This document shows positions 40,402-49,828 of a stretch of DNA of 64,000 nucleotides, one piece after another. Positions within the stretch are counted from its first letter, which is position 1, and each line of letters starts with the position of its first letter. Source of the stretch: JAENVT01 sp963805445 (GTDB lineage Bacteria; Actinomycetota; Acidimicrobiia; Acidimicrobiales; Ilumatobacteraceae); assembly GCA_963805445.1 (NCBI GenBank), contig CAWDUI010000054.1:186001-250000 (forward strand). The letters are read 5' to 3'. The position numbers were made by a program, and so were the translations under genes. The notes under the pieces are model-generated. The model saw only the letters and a program-made list of their open reading frames with translations, did not search any database and was not told where the DNA came from.

Positions 40402-40746
40402 TCAAAGCGAACGAAGGCGTAATCCTCGGATCGAGTCGAAGTGTTTGCGGTGACTCGTGACTAAACCGAGACCGTGCTCAACTGCGGTCGCTGCGACGAG
40501 CGCGTCGGGGAGTCGGACTCCGAACTCCCGCGCGATCCGGCCGGCGCGCTCGGCCACAGCCCGGTCGACGCCGAGTTCTCTGAAAGGCGCGAGCAGTTGG
40601 GTGGAGAGGTTTGTGGCGGTGCTGCCGGCGAAGAGTTCGGCGCGGGTAACCACCGAGTAGTGGAGCCGGTGGCGACCGGGTACGAGAGCACCAGCGCCGC
40701 GCAGGTGGTCGATGAAGATGTCGGTGTCGACGAGGAGATCAGCCAC
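40402..40746 (-). CDS. vapC: VapC-family PIN-domain toxin
   Basis: 114 aa from GTG 40746. The PIN acidic residues are visible in order: LLVDTDIFIDHLRG (D), VVTRAELFAG (E) and LPDALVAATA (D), ending in LVTSHRKHFDSIRGL. VapC toxins are RNases, often cutting tRNA. The start lies inside the last 8 bases of the antitoxin gene. Confidence 0.9.
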   Translation of the reverse strand: MADLLVDTDIFIDHLRGAGALVPGRHRLHYSVVTRAELFAGSTATNLSTQLLAPFRELGVDRAVAERAGRIAREFGVRLPDALVAATAVEHGLGLVTSHRKHFDSIRGLRLRSL

Positions 40747-40957
40747 GCTGCCACTCGTCGCACGAAGGCGCGGTTGCAGACGGTGCGGCACCAAACGTGG
40801 CTGTGAGAGCCGTGGTGGCGTCGGCGTCGTCGGTCAGGTAGTCGTCGAGAGCCCGGCGGATGATCACGGCCATGGGGACGCCCTCGGAGTCGGCTAACTG
40901 GTCGACCTTCCTTCGCTGCTCCTCGGTGAGGTAGACCTGTGTCCGCGTGGCTGACAT
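40739..40957 (-). CDS. vapB: VapB-type ribbon-helix-helix antitoxin
   Basis: 72 aa. The DNA-binding strand and helices read RTQVYLTEEQRRKVDQLADSE and AVIIRRALDDYL, a CopG/RHH fold, with a C-terminal tail that would wrap the toxin (SCDEWQRG). It should repress its own operon. Two ATACAGCA direct repeats at 40956-40963 and 40969-40976 overlap the start region and are candidate binding half-sites. Confidence 0.85.
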   Translation of the reverse strand: MSATRTQVYLTEEQRRKVDQLADSEGVPMAVIIRRALDDYLTDDADATTALTATFGAAPSATAPSCDEWQRG

Positions 40958-40976
40958 ACAGCAACTCTATACAGCA
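40956..40976 (-). promoter_or_regulatory. Direct repeat ATACAGCA x2 before vapB
   Basis: Two identical 8-mers 13 bases apart start at the vapB start codon. They may be RHH operator half-sites, and they also contain a TATAC-like -10. Binding is inferred from position only. Confidence 0.4.
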
Positions 40977-41386
40977 TTACGGTCGATCGCAAGCACTCAT
41001 GAGGGATCAGCGCGTGCGCCGAACTGCCGCTCGGCGCTAGTCGATATGTACCCGTGATCGTGCTTGCGCTCACGCTGCCGGAGCGGGGCATTCGGCGCTA
41101 GATGAGCGAGACCGGACATCCAGCGTGCCGTGGATGCGGTCGCCCAGCCGAAGTGTGTACTTTCGATGCACAGGGGGTCCACCGAAAGTACACACTTCGT
41201 CCGCGGGTGGCGAGTGAACAACGCCCGAACTGCCGATCTGTGTCGGCGGTGAAATCCGCGCTCCGCACATATCGTGCGCCCAGAACAGCGAGCGCAGAAC
41301 GACGGGCCAGCAACTCACACGCTCACCGGCATATTCGCGCTTATGTGAGCGCGAACGTTGCCGAACGCGGCACTGGCCGTCGGAGG
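40958..41386. other. Intergenic end of the accessory island
   Basis: No gene seen. It holds the right copy of the long inverted repeat and a separate 23-bp inverted match (about 41022-41044) to 36539-36561. Confidence 0.6.
41056..41235 (-). repeat. Island inverted repeat, right copy, with perfect hairpin
   Basis: This is the reverse complement of 36552-36724. The hairpin here is longer: GAAGTGTGTACTTTCG (41150-41165) pairs perfectly with 41183-41198. The two copies enclose 4.4 kb including the IS630 gene, DUF1990 and vapBC. Confidence 0.85.
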
Positions 41387-42113
41387 TCAGGTGAGGTCGG
41401 CCACGGCGACCTCGCAGGCCACGACCATCATCGTGTCGACGCCTCGCTGCAGATCCTCGTCGGAGATGCGCTGCGAGGTGCCCTCCGCAGCGGCGATCAG
41501 ATCGCTGATCGTCACCATGCACAGTGTCTCGATGTGGTGAATGGCGCCCAAGGTGTACAGCACCGCGGCTTCCATCTCGACGGCGAGATGCCCACGCTCT
41601 TTCCAGTGCTGCATCATGTTGGGACGCGGATCGTAGAAGAGAGCGCTCGACACGATCGGGCCCGATGTGCACCGTCGCGCCACCGGCGCGCGACAGGTTC
41701 ACGCTGTGCTCGATCAACGACCACGACGCGGTCGGCGCATGCGGTTCGCCGTTGGTGAGGTGGCCGATGATCGGGTCATCGGCAGTCGCGCTGAGCCCGA
41801 TGACGGTGTCGCCCATCTGCAGGCCGTCGGCCAGCCCACCGGCGGTGCCGACCCTGATGATCCGTTTGGCGCCGAGTTGGATGAGCTCGCTGTAGTAGAT
41901 CGCCGCGCTGGCGCAGCCCATCCCGACGGACTGCACGCTGATCGGCTTGCCCTTGAAGGTGCCGGTGTACCCCAACATGCCGCGCTCCTCGTTGACGCAT
42001 CGCGCCCCCGGGTCGAAGAACGTCTCGGCGATGTGCGTGGCTCGGCGGGGGTCGCCGGGAACCAGCACCGCAGGGGCGTAGTCGGAGGGCTCGGCGCGGA
42101 GGTGAACGGGCAT
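41387..42113 (-). CDS. deoD: DeoD-type purine nucleoside phosphorylase (frame-broken)
   Basis: About 241 aa. MPVHLRAEPSDYAPAVLVPGDPRRA opens with the phosphate-site GDPxR, then VQSVGMGCASAAIY, RVGTAGGL and, in a second frame, HLAVEMEAAVLYTLGA and TISDLI with the catalytic Asp. Removing one base near 41661 joins TVHIGPIVSSALFYDP. It splits purine nucleosides to base and ribose-1-phosphate. A uridine phosphorylase-like specificity cannot be excluded. Confidence 0.85.
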
Positions 42114-42151
42114 TCCTTCGAGCGTATAGCGGTACGACTGTTTGCTGCCGG

Positions 42152-42988
42152 TTACTTGAGAAAGCGCGACGTGGTGTTGTCGGCCAGCACCTTGCCGCCC
42201 GTCTGACACGTCGGGCAGTACGCCACCGTGTAACCGCTGTACGAGACGGATCGGATCGTGTCACCGCACACGGGGCAGGCCTCGCCGACCCGGCCGTGCA
42301 CGCGGCCGGGTCGATCCTTCGACGAGCTCATGTCGGGGCGTGTTCGCTCGTAGGCCAGACCTTCGTCGACGGCGTCGTGGATCGCGGTCACGATCAGCTC
42401 TGCGCCCGCGGCACCGAGCTTGCCGGTCATCGCGAACGGAGAGATCTTGGCGCGATGGCAGACCTCGTTGGCCAACATGCGGCCGAGCCCGGCGATCTGG
42501 TGTTGATCGCGCAAGTAGCCGTGGATGCGCATGTTGGTCGTGGCGAACGAGGCCGCCAACGCGGCTGGAGTGACCTCGAGCGCTTCGGGCCCGAGGCGGT
42601 CGAGCGGCGGACCGTCGATGGCGTCGTCGGCGATGCACCAGACTCCGGCTCGACGCTCGGTCCCCGCCTCGGTCAGCAGCAGCGCCGGGCCCTCGGTGAA
42701 GACGAAGCGGGCCTGCCCGTTGCGTGGCTTCAGCGATTGCTTGTCGTCGACCAACAGCCGCCCACCTTGCATGAGGTGCACCACGAAGGTCACCGGCTCG
42801 AACTGCAGCAGGAGGTACTTGCCGCGCCGACCGACCTTCTGCAGCGCCAGCCCGTAGGCGACATCGGGCCGCGGGACGGCAGTCTTCAGGGCGGTGAACG
42901 TCAACGGAGCGAACTTGGCCAGGACGCGCCCGGAGAACTGCGCGGTCAGCCGCTCGGCGTGGGCTTGTACCTCCGGTAGCTCGGGCAC
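42152..42988 (-). CDS. fpg: Formamidopyrimidine-DNA glycosylase (Fpg/Nei family)
   Basis: 278 aa from GTG 42988. The catalytic N-terminus is PELPEVQAHAERL (P2, E3). RRGKYLLLQF carries the beta-clamp lysine, a helix-two-turn-helix region has GLGRMLANEVCHRAKISP, and the zinc finger is CPVC-x16-CPTC. It removes oxidised purines such as 8-oxoG. The C-terminus extends past the zinc finger to SRFLK. Confidence 0.93.
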   Translation of the reverse strand: MPELPEVQAHAERLTAQFSGRVLAKFAPLTFTALKTAVPRPDVAYGLALQKVGRRGKYLLLQFEPVTFVVHLMQGGRLLVDDKQSLKPRNGQARFVFTEGPALLLTEAGTERRAGVWCIADDAIDGPPLDRLGPEALEVTPAALAASFATTNMRIHGYLRDQHQIAGLGRMLANEVCHRAKISPFAMTGKLGAAGAELIVTAIHDAVDEGLAYERTRPDMSSSKDRPGRVHGRVGEACPVCGDTIRSVSYSGYTVAYCPTCQTGGKVLADNTTSRFLK

Positions 42989-42997
42989 GGCGGTGGC

Positions 42998-43390
42998 TCA
43001 GCGGTACTCGGTCTGCTCGCGAACCGAGCTGAACACGGCGTCGAGCGCGGCGAACACGGGTTGCGACTCGATCAGCTTCTGTTGGTTGCCGGTGAGCCGG
43101 ATCAGGCCTTTGATGAAGGCTTCCTGCGCGTTCAGCTCGCCGGTGGCGACTGCTGCAGCGGTCGCCCACGACTGCTCCATGCACACGTCTTCGGCCTCGG
43201 CCGGGCCGGCGCCGAACGACGCCGTGCCGTCGCCGAGGCGCAGGTGGTAGATCACGTTGCCCTCCGGCCCGTCGGTCACGACCTGGGTGACGCCGATCTG
43301 GTGGGTGTCGGCGAGCGCGGCGAGCGCGTCGCTCTTGGCGACCTCCTGCGACAACGCATCGATCCAAGCGAGACTGAGATAGCGGACCAC
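42998..43390 (-). CDS. SCP2 sterol-carrier-like protein
   Basis: 130 aa from GTG 43390. Typical features are VTDGPEGNVIYHLRLGDG, CMEQSWATAAAVATGELNAQEAFIKGLIRLTGN and a C-terminal helix. SCP2 domains bind lipids or acyl-CoA. It is followed by fpg after 9 bases, probably in one transcript. Confidence 0.82.
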   Translation of the reverse strand: MVRYLSLAWIDALSQEVAKSDALAALADTHQIGVTQVVTDGPEGNVIYHLRLGDGTASFGAGPAEAEDVCMEQSWATAAAVATGELNAQEAFIKGLIRLTGNQQKLIESQPVFAALDAVFSSVREQTEYR

Positions 43391-43414
43391 GGCCGCCTAG
43401 TCTGCCGGATCGAG

Positions 43415-44056
43415 ATGCTGTTCGCTGCCGCCGACGAGGCTCGTCACCCCGATGTGGCGGTCGAGGCATGGTGGTGGTGGGGGTGGAACGCTGCTGCCAC
43501 CGCAGGGCTGTTCGTCGGGCTGGAGCTGCGCGGGCGACGCTATGACTACTGGGCGGGCCTCGTGCGCCGCGGCGAGCCCTACCTCTACGTCGAGGAACTC
43601 GACGGAACCGGGCTGCGCGCCGGGTTGGAGATCAAGCCCTCGGAGATGTGGGCCGACCACACCTGTGATGTTCCGTTCCGGCAATGGAGCATCGGCAACG
43701 AGGCTCACGGCGTGCTCCTCGATGACCCGGCCGAGGCATGGCGGCGAGCATTCGGGTCGCCGGTGCCGGTGACGTTCGACATCGAATGGGGCGCGGCGGA
43801 TGACCCGACCGCGATCGATCACGGATACGAGCAGGCCGGCGACGTCGACGCCCGTATCGAGTTGACCGAAGGGGTGCTCGAGCTCGTCGGGCCTGGCCGT
43901 CGCGTTCACGTGTGGGGTGCGCCATACCGTCCGCAAGCGATGGCGATGCCGGTTGACTCGGTTGGTCTTCGGGCGCCGTATCGCCGCACCGACGGGGTGC
44001 ACGTGGATCAGGTGCTCACCTCGACGGGTTGGCTCGGCCGTACTATCGGCGCATGA
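43415..44056 (+). CDS. Conserved hypothetical protein
   Basis: 213 aa. It begins MLFAAADEARHPDVAVEAWWWWGW and contains YDYWAGLVRRGEPYLYVEELDG and WADHTCDVPFRQWSIGNEAHGVLLDDP, a beta-rich pattern like an AttH/lipocalin-related protein. Its stop overlaps the DUF3097 start as ATGA, so the two are coupled. Function unknown. Confidence 0.75.
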   Translation: MLFAAADEARHPDVAVEAWWWWGWNAAATAGLFVGLELRGRRYDYWAGLVRRGEPYLYVEELDGTGLRAGLEIKPSEMWADHTCDVPFRQWSIGNEAHGVLLDDPAEAWRRAFGSPVPVTFDIEWGAADDPTAIDHGYEQAGDVDARIELTEGVLELVGPGRRVHVWGAPYRPQAMAMPVDSVGLRAPYRRTDGVHVDQVLTSTGWLGRTIGA

Positions 44057-44865
44057 GCCGCGACATCCTCGACGAGTTCGAGCAGATGCGGGGGCAGCCG
44101 AAGTACCCGTCGATCGCGGCGCGCCTCGGCGAGGTCGTCGAGGACCGCGCCTCCGGGTTCTGCGGCGACATCACGGCGATCACGGCAGAGGCCGTCACGT
44201 TGCGCGACCGGCGTGGTGCGACGCGGCAGTTCCGCTACAAACCCGGCGGCTTCCTGCTCGACGGGAAGCCGGTCACGCTCGTGCGTGAACTGCGATCAGC
44301 GCAGGCACCGGCCCGCACCAACAGCGGCGCAGTTGCCGGTCCGCCGCAGCGCGCCCAGGTCGCCCGCGCCAGCCGCATCTGGGTCGAGGGACGCCACGAT
44401 GCCGAACTGCTGCAGCACGTGTGGGGTGATGAGCTGGCCGAACTGGCGATCGTGGTCGAGCCGATGCATGGCATCGACGGACTGGTCGAGATGGTCGCCG
44501 GCTTCGGTCCCACACCTCGGCGGCGCCTCGGGATCCTCGTCGACCACCTCGTCTCCGGGTCGAAGGAAGACCGCATCACGCGACAGGTGGCCGGTCCCCA
44601 TGTGCTGGTGACCGGCCACCCCTTCGTCGACGTGTGGGCGGGCATTCGTCCGCAGGTGATGCAACTCGCCGAGTGGCCCGATGTGCCCCGCAACGTCGAG
44701 TGGAAGCAGGGCATGTGCGCCGCACTCGGCGTGTCGCTCACGGATTTCTGGCCGCGCCTACGGAATCACGTTCGGACGTTTGCGGATCTGCGACCGGAAC
44801 TGGTGGGGGCGGTGGAGCGGCTGATCGATTTCGTTGCTCCGCCTGGCGGCGACGCCGACGACTGA
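44053..44865 (+). CDS. DUF3097 family protein
   Basis: 270 aa. It carries the family pattern GFCGDITAITAEAVTLRDR, FLLDGKPVTLVR, RIWVEGRHDAELLQHVWGDEL, LGILVDHLVSGSKEDRI and VDVWAGIRP. The WVEGRHDAEL and LVDHLVxGSKE stretches resemble the acidic sites of TOPRIM domains (E, then D-x-D-like), so a nucleic-acid role is plausible. DUF3097 is largely actinobacterial. Its 3' end overlaps the convergent DUF4349 gene by 128 bases. Confidence 0.85.
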   Translation: MSRDILDEFEQMRGQPKYPSIAARLGEVVEDRASGFCGDITAITAEAVTLRDRRGATRQFRYKPGGFLLDGKPVTLVRELRSAQAPARTNSGAVAGPPQRAQVARASRIWVEGRHDAELLQHVWGDELAELAIVVEPMHGIDGLVEMVAGFGPTPRRRLGILVDHLVSGSKEDRITRQVAGPHVLVTGHPFVDVWAGIRPQVMQLAEWPDVPRNVEWKQGMCAALGVSLTDFWPRLRNHVRTFADLRPELVGAVERLIDFVAPPGGDADD

Positions 44866-45775
44866 ACGGGATCGCAAACGCCGCGGCGATGGCGCCGATC
44901 ACCAGGAGCGGCGAGGCGTAGCCGATGAAGATCATGATCGCGGCCAGCGCCACGACGAAGCCCTTCCAACCGTTCCGGAAGGCCGTGCCGATCGTCTGCT
45001 TGGCCTTCGGTGCGGCCTTGGCCGCTGCGGGTTCGGGGCTGTCGCTCAACTGCACACGCAACGTGGCCAGCGACACCCGGTCGCTGATGGCCCGCTTCAT
45101 CGCCGTGTACTGCTCGACCAGTGTCTCGCGCTCGGTGAGCTGACTCTCCAGGCTCAGGATCTGGCCGAGGTCGGTGGCTGCCTCCAGCAACTTGCGAACG
45201 CGGTCCAGGCTGGCTTGCGCCGTGATCAACCTGGCATCGATGTCGACGACTTGGCCGGTCACGTCCTCGGTGCCTTGGGATGCCGTGCGCCGCACACCGA
45301 TCGCATCGAGATCGGCGATTGCGGCCTCGATGTTCTCGGGAGGCAACTTGATGACGAACGAGGCGCTCGACGAACGGTCGTCGGTGATGTTGATCTTGCG
45401 CTCGTAGATCTGACCACCGTGGCGATCGGAGAGCGCGACCACGTCGTTGATCCCCTTGGTGATGTCGTCGACCTCGACGCCGTAGCTGACGTCGATCGCC
45501 AGGTACTTGTCCGGCGTGCTGTTGTTGGGTGCATCGATCGAAGGCAGCGCCAGCCCGGGTCCTGCGGCCGGTGTCTCCCCCGAAGCACCGGTGTCGCCTG
45601 GAACCTGGCTGGCATCACCGTTGGCCGAGCCGTTCTTGGTCTCTGCGGGCTTGACGATGTCGACGGTGTTCATCGACGACTTGCTGTCGCTGCCGCAGGC
45701 GGTTGCGCCGAGGATGCCAGCTACGAGGACGGCGGCGATCCGTGCCCCTCGATGCGCTGTGTTCACGTGTGCCAT
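44738..45775 (-). CDS. DUF4349 lipoprotein
   Basis: 345 aa. The signal peptide RIAAVLVAGILGATAC ends in a probable lipobox Cys at residue 23. The DUF4349 core follows (YGVEVDDITKGINDVVALSDRHGGQIYERKI is split across it; also DRSSSASFVIKLPPENIEAAIADLDAIG), with a coiled-coil (LITAQASLDRVRKLLEAA; LTERETLVEQYTAMKRAI). A C-terminal membrane helix near FVVALAAIMIFIGYASPLLV and a basic, proline-rich tail finish it. It is probably anchored at both ends in the membrane. The long convergent overlap with DUF3097 makes the last 40 residues slightly doubtful. Confidence 0.85.
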   Translation of the reverse strand: MAHVNTAHRGARIAAVLVAGILGATACGSDSKSSMNTVDIVKPAETKNGSANGDASQVPGDTGASGETPAAGPGLALPSIDAPNNSTPDKYLAIDVSYGVEVDDITKGINDVVALSDRHGGQIYERKINITDDRSSSASFVIKLPPENIEAAIADLDAIGVRRTASQGTEDVTGQVVDIDARLITAQASLDRVRKLLEAATDLGQILSLESQLTERETLVEQYTAMKRAISDRVSLATLRVQLSDSPEPAAAKAAPKAKQTIGTAFRNGWKGFVVALAAIMIFIGYASPLLVIGAIAAAFAIPFSRRRRRQAEQRNRSAAPPPPPVPVADPQTSERDSVGAARNP

Positions 45776-45921
45776 GGGTGTTCGACGTGACCACCGGCAC
45801 GTCTGGTTCCCGCGACCCCGTGTCAGTCGTGTGACGTAACCGCGACCGGCCGGGTGCGCAGTGAGTAGTGGGAGTACTGGAATCGCGCCCGACCGGTGGG
45901 TTTGCGTAGTCTCGGCGACGC

Positions 45922-46704
45922 ATGGGACGCCTCGACTCACTGGATCTCACACAGCGCCTGTCCCGCAAGGACTACGACGAGCGGCTGTACGCCGCGCAGC
46001 GCCGCCTGTTGCACCTGCGCCTGCACGTCGGCGGTCAGATGGGCACGGCGGGCGACCTCGGCCCCGGCCTGGTGTTCGTGTTCGAGGGCAGTGACGCGGC
46101 GGGCAAAGGTGGTGCGATCAAGCGCCTGGTCGAGCCGCTCGATCCCCGGCACTACCGCGTGTCGTCGTTCGCCAAGCCGACGGCCGACGAGAAGCGGCAC
46201 CCGTTCCTGTGGCGCTTCTACCCGTACGTGCCGGGTCTCGGCGGGATGTCGGTGTTCGATCGCAGTTGGTACGGGCGGGTGCTGGTCGAGCGCATCGAGG
46301 GGTTCGCCACCGAGGACCAATGGGGCCGGGCCTACGAGGAGATCGTGCAGTTCGAGCGGGCCAACGCCCTGGAGGGCGTGATCATCGTCAAGTTCTGGCT
46401 GCACATCAGCGCCGAGGAGCAGTTGAAGCGGTTCGAGGATCGTGAGAACGATCCGCTGCGGCGCTGGAAGATCACCGAGGAGGACTGGCGCAATCGCACG
46501 AAGGCCGACCAGTACGCGCTCGCCGCCGAGGAGATGTTCGAACGAACTGATCACCATCTCGCACCGTGGGACCTGATCTCCGGCGAGAACAAGCGCCTCG
46601 CCCGGGTGCAGGTGTTGGAGACCGCGATCCACCGGGTCGAGCAGGGCATGGTCAGGTGGGGGATGGACGTGCCGGCGCCCGACGAGCTCGTCGCTCCGAG
46701 CTAG
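45922..46704 (+). CDS. ppk2: Polyphosphate kinase 2
   Basis: 260 aa. The P-loop is FVFEGSDAAGKGGAIKRL, Walker B FDRSWYGRVLVERIEGF, and the lid RFEDRENDPLRRWKITEEDW. PPK2 transfers phosphate between polyphosphate and nucleotides; which nucleotide cannot be fixed from sequence alone. It stands alone, between DUF4349 and a convergent DedA gene. Confidence 0.93.
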   Translation: MGRLDSLDLTQRLSRKDYDERLYAAQRRLLHLRLHVGGQMGTAGDLGPGLVFVFEGSDAAGKGGAIKRLVEPLDPRHYRVSSFAKPTADEKRHPFLWRFYPYVPGLGGMSVFDRSWYGRVLVERIEGFATEDQWGRAYEEIVQFERANALEGVIIVKFWLHISAEEQLKRFEDRENDPLRRWKITEEDWRNRTKADQYALAAEEMFERTDHHLAPWDLISGENKRLARVQVLETAIHRVEQGMVRWGMDVPAPDELVAPS

Positions 46705-47325
46705 CTAGACCTGCTTCGCCCCGCGGCGGTGGCGCATGTACTCGACCGCCACCGGAATCAAGGAGATGGCGACCACGGCGATGGCGGCCAACTCGATGTT
46801 GTTCTTGATCACCTCGACCTGGCCGAGGAAGTAGCCGAGCACGGTGACGCCGCCGGCCCACAGCACCGCACCGATCGCGTTGGCGGTGATGAAGGTGCGC
46901 TGGCGCATCTTGCCCACGCCGGCCATCACCGGCACGAACGTGCGCACGATGGGGACGAACCGGGCCATCACCAGTGCCTTCGTGCCGTGCCGGTCGAAGA
47001 ACGTCTGGGTCCGCACCACGTTGCGCTGGTTGAACAGACGCGAATCCGGTCGATCGAACACCGCGGGGCCGAACGTGCGCCCGATGAGGTAGCCGACCTG
47101 GTTGCCGGCGAACGCCGACACGATGAGCACCGGGAGCACCAGCCCCATCGCCGGCAGGTGCGGCAAGCCCTTCGGCTTCGACGACAGGAACCCGGCGATG
47201 AACAGCAGCGAATCACCGGGCAGGAAGAAGCCGATCAGCAGACCGGTCTCGGCAAAGATGATCAGCGCGGCAAGCGCCAACCCGCCCTGGTCGAGCCACT
47301 TCTCGATGTCGAACAGGGCGAGCAC
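46705..47325 (-). CDS. DedA family membrane protein
   Basis: 206 aa from GTG 47325. Family motifs are IIFAETGLLIGFFLPGDSLLFIAGF, FAGNQVGYLIGRTFGP, ARFVPIVRTFVPVMAGVGKM and a C-terminal helix pair. It is intact, unlike the other DedA gene at 8658. It starts 17 bases after the hppA stop and is probably co-transcribed. Confidence 0.92.
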   Translation of the reverse strand: MLALFDIEKWLDQGGLALAALIIFAETGLLIGFFLPGDSLLFIAGFLSSKPKGLPHLPAMGLVLPVLIVSAFAGNQVGYLIGRTFGPAVFDRPDSRLFNQRNVVRTQTFFDRHGTKALVMARFVPIVRTFVPVMAGVGKMRQRTFITANAIGAVLWAGGVTVLGYFLGQVEVIKNNIELAAIAVVAISLIPVAVEYMRHRRGAKQV

Positions 47326-47342
47326 GAGGTCGAGGCGAGCGA

Positions 47343-49671
47343 TCAGCTGCTGGGCGTGTCGGTGATCGAAGTCACCTTGCGGCTGGAGAAGATGATCGCG
47401 CCGATCAGCACGACCAGCGCGGCTGCGGCGATGGAGAAGCGGGCGCCGTCGTTGTCTCGCAGGCTGATGATGGCCGGCAGGATCAACAGCGACACCAGGT
47501 TCATCACCTTGATCAACGGGTTCAAGGCGGGGCCGGCGGTGTCCTTGAACGGGTCACCCACCGTGTCGGCGATGACGGCCGCCCGGTACGGGTCGCTGCC
47601 CTTGCCGCCGTGGTGGCCGTCTTCGATGTACTTCTTGGAGTTGTCCCAAGCGCCACCGGAGTTGGACAGGTAGTTGGCCATCAGCTGCCCGACGAGGATG
47701 ACGGCCGCCAGGAACGCGCCGAGGGCGAAGAAGTTGATGCCGAAGCCGACGATCACCGGCGTCAGCACGGCGAGCAGGGCCGGCGTGGCCAGCTCGCGCA
47801 GCGACGCCTCGGTGCAGATGTCGATGACCGGCCCGTACTCCGGTTCCTTCTCGCCCTTCATGATCTTGCCGTCGGCGAACTGCTTGCGGACCTCTTGCAC
47901 CACGACGCCGGCGGTGCGTCCGACGGCGCGGATGGCGAGGGCGCTGAACAGGAACGGCACGGAGCCGCCGATCAGCAGACCGATGAACACCTTCGGGTCG
48001 GCGACGTTGATCGGCAACAGGTCGAACACGCCTCGCGAGGTGCGCAATGCGGCGTCGATCTTGTCCTGCGGCAGCAACTCGTTGACCGCGGTCTCGATGA
48101 AGCTGGCGAACAGGGCGACCGCGGCGATGACGGCCGAGCCGATCGCGAAGCCCTTGGTGACGGCCTTGGTGGTGTTGCCGACGGCGTCGAGGCTGACCAT
48201 GATGCGCTGCGGCTCGCCGTGGAACTCGCCACTCATCTCGGCGATGCCGGCTGCGTTGTCGCTGACGGGCCCGAACGTGTCTTCCGAGACGATGATGCCG
48301 GTCGTCGCCAACATGCCCATGCCGCAGAGCGCCACGAGGTAGAACGAGAACTGCAGGTTGCCGCCGCCGAGGGCAAGGGCCGAGCCGAGGGCGATGGCGA
48401 TGGCCAGCACCGCATAGACCGAGCTCTCCATGCCGCTGGCCGTTCCGGCGAGGATCACGGTGGCCGGACCCGTCTCTGCGGCCGCGGCGATCTCCTGCAC
48501 GGGCGAGTGGTGCGTGGCTGTGTAGTACTCGGTGAGACGGCTGATCAACTGCGCCAGTACCAGGCCGATGGCGACGGCGCCGAAGCACTTCCAGCCAACG
48601 CTGGACTTGTCGTTGCCGACGTACACCAAGGCGACGAGCAGCGTGCCGATGAGCGTGAGCGAGCCGGCGACCAGGAAGCCCTTGTTGATCGGCTTGAGCG
48701 CGTTCGTCTCGCCCTCTTTCGCCTTGACGAAGAAGATGCCGATGATCGAGGCGACGACGCCGATGGCGCGGGCCGCAAGTGGGAACATCAGGCCGAGCAC
48801 CCATTTCCGGGGATCGTCGGGGAAGACCGACTTGAACGCGGCGACGCCGAGGATGATCGATGCGACGAGGGTGACCTCGTAGCTCTCGAAGAGGTCGGCG
48901 GCCATGCCGGCGCAGTCACCGACGTTGTCGCCGACGTTGTCGGCGATCGTCGCCGGGTTGCGCGGGTCGTCTTCGGGGATGCCGGCCTCGACCTTGCCGA
49001 CCAGGTCGGCGCCGACGTCGGCGGCTTTGGTGAAGATGCCGCCGCCGACACGGAGGAACAGCGCCAGCAGTGAGCCACCGAAGCCGAAGCCGACGAGGAT
49101 GACCGACGAAGTGTTCTGGAAGAGGGCGATGATCGCGGTTGCACCCAGCAGGCCGAGACCCACGGTGAACATGCCGGCAACACCGCCGGTACGAAAGGCG
49201 ACGGTGAGGGCCTTCGGCATGGAGCCGGTCTTGGCGGCTGCGGCAGTGCGTACGTTGCCGCGGGTGGCCAGCGTCATGCCGATCAGGCCGGTGGCGCCGG
49301 ATGCGAAACAGCCGAGGATGAACGCCAGGGTTCGCCAGGTGCCGGCCAACCCGAAGCTCAGCGCCTCGCTGCCGTCAGGCTTCTTGATCGCCGTCGACGT
49401 GACGAAGACGATGATCGCCAGCGGCACCAGGATCATGCCGATCGTCTTGAACTGGCGGCGCAGGTAGGCCGAGGCGCCCTTCTTGGATCGCCTTGGCGAT
49501 CTCCTTCATCTTCGGGGTGCCTTCGTCGTGCGCCATCACGTTCTTGGCCAACAGCAGGCCGACGACGATGGCGACAAGTGCAGCCACGCCGGAGAGAATG
49601 AGCACCGCCCACTCTCCGCCTCGGAGGATGAAGTCTTGGTAGCCGCCTTCGGTAGCAATCACTGATGACAC
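47343..49671 (-). CDS. hppA: Membrane-bound proton-translocating pyrophosphatase (K+-independent type, frame-broken near start)
   Basis: About 775 aa with some 16 helices. Substrate loops are GGGIFTKAADVGADLVGKVEAGIPEDDPRNPATI split around DVGADLVGK, then DNVGDNVGDCAGMAADLFES, and DTVGDPFKDTAGPALNPLIK. The segment GNTTKAVTKGF has Lys and Thr at the positions that mark K+-independent H+-pumps. The first 64 residues (from GTG 49671) are in another frame. Removing one C at 49477-49479 joins AIQEGASAYLRRQFKTIG. It couples PPi hydrolysis to proton export. Confidence 0.93.
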
Positions 49672-49828
49672 CGGTCGTACTCCCGGGAATCTCGGGCGCG
49701 CCCAATAGGTGGGGAACGCTTGGTTGGCAAACGTGGAGAGTGTAGGGACTTTGCGGTGCGTCCGGCGAAACGATGAACGTTTCCGGAAAGTTCGTGAGTG
49801 AGACGTCGTGGGAGTACCGTCGACGGTG

